Shown here: in pieces, positions 17,414 to 22,909 of the stretch | Position numbering within the stretch: position 1 is the first letter of the stretch | Layout of the letters: each line of letters starts with the position of its first letter | Assembly (NCBI GenBank): GCA_031549525.1 | Contig: JAVBPQ010000071.1 | Coordinates: forward strand, 1 to 22,909 | DNA: 22,909 bases | Direction: 5' to 3' | Source of the DNA: WQUF01 sp031549525 | GTDB taxonomy: Bacteria > Bacillota > Clostridia > Clostridiales > Clostridiaceae | The notes under the pieces: generated by a model | Told to the model about the DNA's origin: nothing | Seen by the model: only the letters and a program-made list of their open reading frames with translations | Database searches by the model: none | Made by a program: the position numbers and the translations under genes

Positions 17414-18760
17414 TTGCTTCCTAATTTTGAATATTCAACAACTTTGCAAGTACTTTTGTTTTTTGTGTCAACTATAACAGCTATTCTTTTGTTCATATAT
17501 ATTAACAACTTGATATTAAGTATATATGGTGAGAAGGTAAGTTTTAAACGCCGCATAACTTTTGTTTTATTAATTGGTCTATTAAATCAACTTTGGATTT
17601 ATGGAATATATATATTAGGAGGATACTCAGATTTTTCTCTGCTTACATATACCTTAGTTACAATGCCCAATCCGTTCTTCTTTATTATATATTATTACCT
17701 TGGTATTAAAATATTAAAACTCTCTAAATACCATTCAATCAATTTGATGAAGATTGTTTATCATTTTGTTATTTTGACGATGACAGTAAGCCAATTTATT
17801 GGCGCAAGTTTTTTTTCACAAATACCAAATGAAAAATATAATTATATGCTTGATATTTTAACTCTTACTTCCACTACAATTGTATATACTATAACTTTTA
17901 TTACTATTAAAATAATTTTAAAACGCTCACATTTTTTTATTAGGTTACAATTTAAAAATAGTAAACCTACAAAAAGACCAATTACTGCATTAGGAATTGG
18001 TTTTTTGATGGCATCAGCTATATATGGCTTTGTAGTTATCACACCTTTTTTAATTAATCCTCGAAACTTTGCTTTTTTTAATATTGTCATAGTATTGTTA
18101 ATAGCTTTTATACTAAACGTACTTTTAAATTTTAATTTAAATGCAAAAAATGTTATAGAAAATAAAGATACATACATAAATAAACTAACATCTATTATAG
18201 ACGATTTTTCTGGATTAAAGCATGATTTTAACAATATCCTTCAAACTTATGGAGGTTATTTATCAATTGGAGACATAGATAAATTAAAAAAATATCATAA
18301 ATCATTGCAGAATACAATTTCCATAGCTGAAAAACAAAGAGATATAGATTTTAACCAAAAGATGGTTCAAAATCACACATTAGCAACTCTTTTAATCAGC
18401 AAAATTAATAATGCTAACCAAAGGGATGTAAAAATAATTACAAATATAAACTGCAATATAAAAGATATGTATATTGACGATGAAAATCTTAGCTTTGCAT
18501 TAAGTGACTTACTAGACTATATGACTGATTTAATATCAAATACAAAGGATAAGAGTGTAATTTTTTCCATAGAAGAAAATAATTCTATAAAATATATCAA
18601 AATAAAAATTAAAATAAATCTAGATACTAAAACTATAAGTTTTGATAAGATATATTCCATAATGTATGATTACTTAAATAAATATAATAATGTTGTATAT
18701 CACATATTTTGTGTTAAAAATGAATTTATTACTTCTATTGAACTATCTTCTATAAGTTAA
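17414..18760 (+). CDS. AgrC-type membrane kinase with intact histidine box but degenerate ATP site
   Basis: The protein has 448 residues and is paralogous to the preceding kinase over its whole length, with the same membrane pattern and matching motifs such as YINKL, YLGIKILKLS and MYIDDENLS. The phosphoacceptor box is canonical: LKHDFNNILQTYGGYL with His270 and the conserved Asn four residues later. The ATP domain is decayed: the N-box is SDLLDYMTDLI, with the Mg-binding Asn replaced by Tyr369, and the GLG glycine box is missing. It probably receives phosphate in trans and passes it on. I chose the TTG at 17414 because AGGTGATATA precedes it, as before the first kinase, and because the resulting N-terminus aligns with that protein. 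A longer ATG version from 17357 would overlap the previous gene and adds unmatched residues. Confidence 0.85.
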   Translation: MLPNFEYSTTLQVLLFFVSTITAILLFIYINNLILSIYGEKVSFKRRITFVLLIGLLNQLWIYGIYILGGYSDFSLLTYTLVTMPNPFFFIIYYYLGIKILKLSKYHSINLMKIVYHFVILTMTVSQFIGASFFSQIPNEKYNYMLDILTLTSTTIVYTITFITIKIILKRSHFFIRLQFKNSKPTKRPITALGIGFLMASAIYGFVVITPFLINPRNFAFFNIVIVLLIAFILNVLLNFNLNAKNVIENKDTYINKLTSIIDDFSGLKHDFNNILQTYGGYLSIGDIDKLKKYHKSLQNTISIAEKQRDIDFNQKMVQNHTLATLLISKINNANQRDVKIITNINCNIKDMYIDDENLSFALSDLLDYMTDLISNTKDKSVIFSIEENNSIKYIKIKIKINLDTKTISFDKIYSIMYDYLNKYNNVVYHIFCVKNEFITSIELSSIS

Positions 18761-18773
18761 TTTTAAGCAACTG

Positions 18774-18789
18774 ACTATCTATCGATAGT
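18774..18789. repeat. Short inverted repeat before the DUF6514-like gene
   Basis: ACTATC and GATAGT flank TATC, and the inner CTATCGATAG (18779-18788) is itself a perfect palindrome. The half-site GATAGT also occurs in the cassette promoter region (15182-15187, and inverted at 15140-15145), so a shared binding site is possible. There is no T-run, so it is not a terminator. Confidence 0.35.
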
Positions 18790-18812
18790 TATCGCACTTA
18801 TCCTCTGAAAAC

Positions 18813-18860
18813 AGTCGAAGCAAAATCATTGTGTTTAGCTAGTTTATAAATTATTATAAT
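18813..18860 (+). promoter_or_regulatory. Possible separate promoter of the DUF6514-like gene with a 0A-box-like site
   Basis: A perfect TATAAT lies at 18855-18860 with only a weak -35 (TGTTTA at 18832, 17-base spacing). AGTCGAA at 18813-18819 differs by one base from the Spo0A box TGTCGAA. A weak -35 with an upstream activator site would suit control by the Spo0A-like regulator. This is speculative. Confidence 0.35.
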
Positions 18861-18888
18861 GATACAGAAAATAATTTGGAGGATATCA

Positions 18889-19191
18889 ATGAGTCAGACA
18901 ATTGTAAATAATTATAAATTAATTACGCAATCCTTGGTTATGACTGAATCCGAAGAACATATTTTAGAGTATCACATATATTCTAATTTGACTCCAGATA
19001 ATACTACTGTTTATGGAATTACAATATGGCATTTTTGTAATGAAAAAATTTTACCTGAATCAGCAACTGCTATTATATCCAGTGATGAATATGTTGTTTT
19101 AAAAATTATATCTTTTTTATCAAGCAATTTTGTTTTTCCCTGTCATTTACAAGATATAATTCAAGATTATAAATATTCAAATAGGTTCTAA
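18889..19191 (+). CDS. Small DUF6514-like protein
   Basis: The protein has 100 residues with no signal peptide or membrane segment. The pattern YGITIWHF, then SSDEYVVLKIISFLSSNFVFPCHLQDIIQDY resembles the small clostridial proteins labelled DUF6514, which have a YGIEI strand and a C-terminal SPIHLIDV motif. This assignment is from memory of the pattern and is moderate only. The function of that family is not known to me. The ATG at 18889 has GGAGG six bases upstream; the ATG at 18859 overlaps the -10 box and lacks a ribosome site. It follows the second kinase by 128 bp that contain a dyad and a possible promoter, so it may be a target or an accessory of the kinase/regulator cassette. Confidence 0.6.
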   Translation: MSQTIVNNYKLITQSLVMTESEEHILEYHIYSNLTPDNTTVYGITIWHFCNEKILPESATAIISSDEYVVLKIISFLSSNFVFPCHLQDIIQDYKYSNRF

Positions 19192-19232
19192 TAGGTTCTA
19201 AAAAATACAACACATACTGATTCATACTGATT
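19181..19232. repeat. Two adjacent 10-bp tandem duplications
   Basis: ATAGGTTCTA occurs twice in tandem at 19181-19200, spanning the stop codon of the small gene. CATACTGATT occurs twice in tandem at 19213-19232. They suggest local replication slippage. Confidence 0.8.
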
Positions 19233-19373
19233 TTAGTTAATTCAAATTAGAATTCATGTTCTGCTTCTTTAATAGTTCAGGCCTAGTTACACGAGAGAGA
19301 GAATTGTTAAAATCAAAAGTAAAAGTATCAATTATAGGATTAAATAATCAGTTTAAGGATTTTTAGAACAAAT

Positions 19374-19410
19374 TAATAAAGTTTCTATTAAAAATATAGA
19401 AACTTTATTA
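19374..19410. repeat. Perfect 15-bp inverted repeat (AT-rich hairpin)
   Basis: TAATAAAGTTTCTAT at 19374-19388 is the exact reverse complement of 19396-19410, with a 7-base loop. There is no T-run on either side, so it is not a classical terminator. It could be an RNA stability element, a factor-dependent terminator or a mobile-element relic. Confidence 0.7.
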
Positions 19411-19445
19411 TAACACTTACAACAAATATATTTTTAGTACATATT

Positions 19446-19535
19446 AAATGAGTTAACTTAATATACCTCCAGACATCTGAATATCTAAGCATTAATGCTT
19501 GCTAAAGTATATTTTTAACTCATTTTTTATTTTGA
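19446..19535 (+). terminator. Nested hairpin with T-rich tail: terminator or structured RNA
   Basis: The outer arms AAATGAGTTAA (19446-19456) and TTAACTCATTT (19515-19525) are perfect complements. ATATAC (19461) and GTATAT (19507) extend the stem. Inside is the perfect 14-base palindrome AAGCATTAATGCTT (19487-19500). A T-rich tail follows the outer stem. The fold is larger than a plain terminator and I do not recognise a known riboswitch in it. Confidence 0.5.
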
Positions 19536-19583
19536 AAGATAGCATAATCTCAAAAAATAATATAAAGCTTAGACACAACCCTC

Positions 19584-19616
19584 AAAGGGCTTTTTAGTAA
19601 AACTAGGGAGCCCTTT
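19584..19616. repeat. 8-bp inverted repeat downstream of the ABC-F gene
   Basis: AAAGGGCT at 19584-19591 and AGCCCTTT at 19609-19616 are perfect complements, with a small inner TAGT/ACTA pairing. It lies about 110 bp past the end of the minus-strand ABC-F gene. It has no clear T-run on the minus strand, so a terminator role is uncertain. Confidence 0.45.
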
Positions 19617-19727
19617 CACCTTATTTTATTAGCCCCCTTGATTATTTTGTTTGAAGTATTCCCTTACCACAAAGTTTTCTTAAAGTAGTATAGGGTAATA
19701 TCAATTTTGAGTTAAAATATTAAAATA

Positions 19728-21284
19728 TTAAACTATTTTATTAGTAAAGTCTTCTAAATTCCATATACTTGTAGTTACTGATTTATAAAATTCAGGCTCA
19801 TGGCTCACTATGATTATTGTACCTCTATACTCTTTAAGAGCTTTTTTTAACTCTTCCTTTGCATAAACATCTAAATGATTGGTAGGTTCATCAAGGAGTA
19901 AAATATTTGTCTCTTTATTTAATATTTTACAAAGCCTCACCTTTGCTTGTTCTCCCCCACTTAAAACCATGACTTTACTTTCTATGTGTTTTGTAGTAAG
20001 CCCACATTTAGCAAGAGAAGATCTCACCTCATATTGTGTAAAGTTAGGAAATTCTGCCCACATCTCTTCAATGCAAGTATTTGTATTGTTTTTCTTTTCC
20101 TCTTGATTAAAATATCCTATATACTGATAATCTCCTTGAAAAACTTTTCCTGAAAAAGGTTCTATTTCATCCGTTAAAGTCTTAAGAAGTGTAGTCTTTC
20201 CAATACCATTTGCTCCAACAAGAGCAATTCTATCTCCTCTTATAATTTCAATTGTAATTGGCTTTGAAAGAGGGGAATCATAGCCTAATACCAAATCTTC
20301 AGCTTTAAAGATCATCTTACCTGACGCTCTTGCTTGTTTAAATACAAATTCAGGTTTGATCTTCTCTTTTGTAATCTCTATCCTTTCCATCTTATCTAAG
20401 ACCTTTTGCCTGGATTTTGCCATGCCAGTTGTAGCAACTCTTGCTTTATTCCTTGCTACAAAATCCTCAAGCCTTTCGATTTCTTTTTGCTGCTTTTCAT
20501 AGCTTGCTTCTAATTGAGCCTTTGCAAGCTCATATTGTGCCTTAAAGTTATCATAATCTCCAACATATCTTGTGAGTTTTTTATTTTCAAGATTATAGAC
20601 TAAGTTTATAACAGAATTTAAAAACGGTATATCATGAGATATTAAAATAAATGCATTCTCATATTCAGTTAGATATCTCTTAAGCCATTCAATATGCTCT
20701 TCATCAAGATAATTTGTAGGTTCATCTAGAAGTAAGATATCAGGTTTTTCAAGGAGCATTTTTCCAAGTAAAATCTTAGTTCTTTGACCCCCACTTAAGT
20801 CATCCACATCTTTTGAAAGACCTACTGCCTTTAATCCAAGACCTTTAGCTACCTCATCAATCTTTGCATCTATTATATAAAAATCATTATTATCGAGTAA
20901 ATCTTGTATAACTCCCATCCTATCTAAAAGTTTTGTTAAAGTATCTTCCTCAGCTTCTGCCATTTTATTGCTTATTTCAAGAAGTTCCTCTTCTAAATCA
21001 AATAGATATTTAAAAGCTCCTCTTAAAGAATCTCTGATGGTATCCCCAGATTTTAATGATGTGTGCTGATCCATATATCCTATTCTTATATTGTTTGCCC
21101 ACTCTATACTTCCTTCATCAGGCTGAAGCTTGCCAGTTATTATATTCATAAATGTAGATTTGCCCTCTCCATTTAAACCTATAAGCCCCACATGTTCACC
21201 CTTTAAAAGCCTAAAGCTAACATCCTCTAAAATAGCCCTATCTCCAAATCCATGGCTTATATTTTTAACAGTTAATATGCTCAT
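19728..21284 (-). CDS. ABC-F family ATPase (YkpA/YbiT-like)
   Basis: The protein has 518 residues with two ABC domains and no membrane segment, which is the ABC-F plan. The first domain has the Walker A GLNGEGKST, signature LSGGQRTK and Walker B ILLLDEPTN. The second has GANGIGKTT, LSGGEQAK and ILLLDEPTNHLD. The linker between them contains ARNKARVATTGMAKSRQK, typical of the YkpA/YbiT branch. ABC-F proteins bind the ribosomal E site, and members either relieve stalled translation or protect against antibiotics. The branch seen here is mostly housekeeping, and resistance cannot be judged from sequence. I chose the ATG at 21284 with AAGGAG six bases upstream over a longer frame to 21314. A TATAAT lies on the minus strand at about 21340 without a clear -35. 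Confidence 0.92.
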   Translation of the reverse strand: MSILTVKNISHGFGDRAILEDVSFRLLKGEHVGLIGLNGEGKSTFMNIITGKLQPDEGSIEWANNIRIGYMDQHTSLKSGDTIRDSLRGAFKYLFDLEEELLEISNKMAEAEEDTLTKLLDRMGVIQDLLDNNDFYIIDAKIDEVAKGLGLKAVGLSKDVDDLSGGQRTKILLGKMLLEKPDILLLDEPTNYLDEEHIEWLKRYLTEYENAFILISHDIPFLNSVINLVYNLENKKLTRYVGDYDNFKAQYELAKAQLEASYEKQQKEIERLEDFVARNKARVATTGMAKSRQKVLDKMERIEITKEKIKPEFVFKQARASGKMIFKAEDLVLGYDSPLSKPITIEIIRGDRIALVGANGIGKTTLLKTLTDEIEPFSGKVFQGDYQYIGYFNQEEKKNNTNTCIEEMWAEFPNFTQYEVRSSLAKCGLTTKHIESKVMVLSGGEQAKVRLCKILNKETNILLLDEPTNHLDVYAKEELKKALKEYRGTIIIVSHEPEFYKSVTTSIWNLEDFTNKIV

Positions 21285-21427
21285 TTTTTTCTCCTTAAAA
21301 AATAGTAAATTCAATGAAATGCCATTAATATTTTATTATACTTGTAAACTAAATGCAAAAGATACAATCAAATTTTCAAAAATTACAACATAGTCAAAAT
21401 ATTCTTATAAATTTTTATTTTAATCTA

Positions 21428-21456
21428 TTGACTTAGTGTATCTTTGTTGGTATAAT
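21428..21456 (+). promoter_or_regulatory. Promoter of the tRNA-Ser operon
   Basis: TTGACT at 21428-21433 and TATAAT at 21451-21456 have 17-base spacing, a near-consensus sigma-A promoter ending 16 bases before the first tRNA. Confidence 0.85.
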
Positions 21457-21472
21457 TCTTAATGTTTAATAA

Positions 21473-21563
21473 GGAAAGATGGTCGAGTTGGTTTAAGGCA
21501 CCGGTCTTGAAAACCGGCGTGCGGGTGACCGCACCGTGGGTTCGAATCCCACTCTTTCCGCCA
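21473..21563 (+). tRNA. tRNA-Ser (anticodon UGA)
   Basis: The acceptor arm GGAAAGA pairs with TCTTTCC. The anticodon stem CCGGT/ACCGG encloses CTTGAAA (anticodon TGA). There is a long class-II variable arm, and the T-loop is TTCGAAT. Discriminator G and CCA are encoded. Confidence 0.97.
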
Positions 21564-21584
21564 CAATTTAATAAAAATTTATTT

Positions 21585-21672
21585 GGAGCAGTACTCAAGT
21601 GGCTGAAGAGGCGCCCCTGCTAAGGGCGTAGACCGTGGAAGCGGTGCGAGGGTTCAAATCCCTCCTGCTCCG
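21585..21672 (+). tRNA. tRNA-Ser (anticodon GCU)
   Basis: The acceptor arm GGAGCAG pairs with CTGCTCC. The anticodon stem CGCCC/GGGCG encloses CTGCTAA (anticodon GCT). There is a long class-II variable arm, and the T-loop is TTCAAAT. The CCA end is not encoded, unlike the neighbouring tRNA, and must be added enzymatically. Confidence 0.97.
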
Positions 21673-21675
21673 TAT

Positions 21676-21704
21676 AAAAAACACATGTTTTCATGTGTTT
21701 TTTT
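21676..21704 (+). terminator. Intrinsic terminator of the tRNA operon
   Basis: ACACATG at 21681 pairs with CATGTGT at 21692 around a TTTT loop, extended by flanking A/T pairs and followed by TTTTTTT. Confidence 0.88.
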
Positions 21705-21773
21705 GTTAACTTAAAATACTTTTGCATTTTGCAGTTTTTAGGTTAAAATTTATAATACAAAGGAGTGTATATT

Positions 21774-22550
21774 TTGGATTTTAAAAAAGAAAGTGAACTG
21801 TTTAATAAAGTGGCAGATTTTTATGATAAATTTAGACCAAGCTATCCCAAGGAAATCATTGAGTTTTTCATTAACAAAGCTAATCTATCTACTGGATCAA
21901 AACTGCTTGAGATAGGAGCTGGAAGTGGAAAAGCCACAGAATTGTTTGTAAATAAAAATCTAGAAATTCTTTGTATTGACCCTGGAGAAGATTTAGTCAA
22001 AATTGGAAATACAAGATTTAAAGATGAAAGATTTAGATTTGAAGTTGCTCGCTTTGAAGAATATACAGCATCTCCTAATTCATTCGATGCAATATTTGCA
22101 GCACAATCATTCCATTGGGTGCCTCAACCTGTAGGATATAAAAAATGCACCTCTTTCTTAAAAGATGGCGGATACTTAGCATTATTTTGGAATATGTACA
22201 TAACTTATGATAATGCTGCTGATAATGACCTTCTTAGAATATCTGATAAGCATGGTGGATTTGCTGATTTTCTTTCTAAAGAAGGATGCGAAAAAAGGAT
22301 AGAATCTATTATTTCAAATATTGAAAACAGTAAATTATTCTCTAAACCTGAAGTTTATCAAGTTTTGTGGAAACAAGATTATACAGCTGATAATTATTAT
22401 GGATTTACCCTGACAGGAAATACAGGCATTAAAAAAACTGAGGAAGAAAAACAAGAGATTTATAAAGATATAAAAGCTCTTGCTGCTAAAAATAATGGAA
22501 TCATTGAGCGTCCATATTTATGCGTTTTGTATTTAGCACGAAAATTGTAA
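21774..22550 (+). CDS. Class I SAM-dependent methyltransferase
   Basis: The protein has 258 residues. The N-terminal segment DFYDKFRPSYP is typical of a group of small-molecule methyltransferases. Motif I is LLEIGAGSGKATE (about 44-56), followed by the acidic strand ILCIDPGED. FDAIFAAQSFHWV and FLKDGGYLALFWN then match the post-I and motif III regions. The substrate cannot be deduced. The start is taken as TTG at 21774, eight bases after AAGGAG; the GTG at 21765 overlaps that ribosome site. The gene stands alone behind the tRNA terminator. Confidence 0.88.
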   Translation: MDFKKESELFNKVADFYDKFRPSYPKEIIEFFINKANLSTGSKLLEIGAGSGKATELFVNKNLEILCIDPGEDLVKIGNTRFKDERFRFEVARFEEYTASPNSFDAIFAAQSFHWVPQPVGYKKCTSFLKDGGYLALFWNMYITYDNAADNDLLRISDKHGGFADFLSKEGCEKRIESIISNIENSKLFSKPEVYQVLWKQDYTADNYYGFTLTGNTGIKKTEEEKQEIYKDIKALAAKNNGIIERPYLCVLYLARKL

Positions 22551-22646
22551 GTTGCGGTTTGATTTGCTCTTTTTTATAAAAGATCATTTTTTAACATTTG
22601 CTTTCATATACATATAGAATTAAGAATAATATAAGGAGCAATTTTT

Positions 22647-22909
22647 ATGACAAATACTTTAAACGATTTAGGACTTGATATAGAAATAATCATTGGGGAG
22701 GATTTTTCTCCTAAACAAAGAGCAAAAAATGATCCTTTAAGAGCAAAGATAATCGATTTAGGCGTTGACGATAAGGGTAATATAACTGGAGAAGAAAGAA
22801 AAAAGGTTATTGAATCCTTAAAGAAGACTGAAGCTATGAGATCTGATAATTTTTCTTACGGTGTTAATATACATGAAAATCTTCAATATATTGATATTTC
22901 TAGCCTTGA
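22647..22909 (+). CDS. Unrecognised protein (partial, C-terminus missing)
   Basis: Eighty-seven codons are present and the frame is open at the right edge. The ATG has AAGGAG eight bases upstream, so it is very likely a real gene. The protein is hydrophilic and acidic/basic mixed, beginning MTNTLNDLGLDIEI, with no signal peptide or membrane segment. A GVDDKGNITGEE stretch resembles a calcium-loop pattern but lacks two of the expected acidic positions. No family is recognised. Confidence 0.75.
   Translation, partial: MTNTLNDLGLDIEIIIGEDFSPKQRAKNDPLRAKIIDLGVDDKGNITGEERKKVIESLKKTEAMRSDNFSYGVNIHENLQYIDISSL

Larger units (their letters stand above)
19192..19727. other. 536-bp non-coding interval rich in hairpins
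   Basis: No supported gene was found here. A 36-codon frame at 19256-19366 lacks a ribosome site. The interval contains tandem duplications, three hairpins (annotated separately), and an 8-base TTAAAATA repeat at 19712-19731. It separates the plus-strand signalling cassette from the convergent ABC-F gene. It probably holds their terminators and may include a structured RNA or the remains of an inserted element. Confidence 0.5.

Noticed and set aside
18774..18789. Terminator between the second kinase and the small gene
   Set aside because: The stem is short and no T-run follows; read-through seems likely.
19256..19366. A 36-codon frame containing TRERELLKSK
   Set aside because: There is no ribosome site, no family match and it is very short; it was kept only as a possible relic within the non-coding interval.
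1..22909. CRISPR array, transposase or phage genes
   Set aside because: No regularly spaced repeats and no transposase, integrase or phage-like protein were seen; tRNA-Ser genes are present but no attachment-site duplication was found.
22647..22909. EF-hand calcium-binding protein
   Set aside because: The loop-like GVDDKGNITGEE lacks acidic residues at positions 1 and 5 of the EF-hand loop.

Overview
The window is AT-rich, with strong Shine-Dalgarno sites, frequent GTG/TTG starts, a Spo0A-like regulator, FeoAB and intrinsic terminators with T-runs. This points to an anaerobic Firmicute of the Clostridium type; no species can be named from the sequence alone.

Layout. (1) Positions 1-4243, minus strand: an apparent operon of two tandem proteins with the histidine/phenylalanine ammonia-lyase fold, followed by a BCCT betaine/carnitine-type importer cut by the left edge. 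Both lyases lack the Ala-Ser-Gly triad that makes the MIO prosthetic group. Together with the importer this suggests trimethylammonium-lyase (ergothionase-like) chemistry on an imported betaine. (2) Positions 4405-6479, plus strand: a membrane-anchored SGNH-like hydrolase and a PTS EIIC-like membrane protein. (3) Positions 6643-9973, minus strand: nitrilase, homoserine kinase (thrB) and threonine synthase (thrC) packed as an operon. (4) Positions 10146-13035: an MntR-type metalloregulator divergent from feoA-feoB. (5) Positions 13141-15066, minus strand: a large M28-like zinc aminopeptidase. (6) Positions 15244-19191, plus strand: a signalling cassette of a Spo0A-like response regulator, two paralogous AgrC-type membrane kinases and a small DUF6514-like protein. 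(7) Positions 19192-19727: non-coding sequence rich in hairpins. (8) Positions 19728-21284, minus strand: an ABC-F ATPase. (9) Positions 21428-21704: a two-gene tRNA-Ser operon with promoter and terminator. (10) Positions 21774-22909: a SAM methyltransferase and the start of an unrecognised gene.

The most interesting unit is the signalling cassette. The first kinase keeps the ATP-binding N-box and G-box but has lysine where the phosphoacceptor histidine should be. The second keeps a perfect histidine box but has lost the N-box and G-box. The two defects are complementary, so the pair reads as one histidine kinase split over two membrane proteins. The first would supply ATP and phosphorylate the second in trans, and the second would pass the phosphate to the Spo0A-like regulator encoded just upstream. 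A well-formed promoter with an adjacent inverted repeat precedes the cassette, and a related short motif lies before its last gene.

The second most interesting unit is the MIO-less lyase pair with its betaine-type importer.
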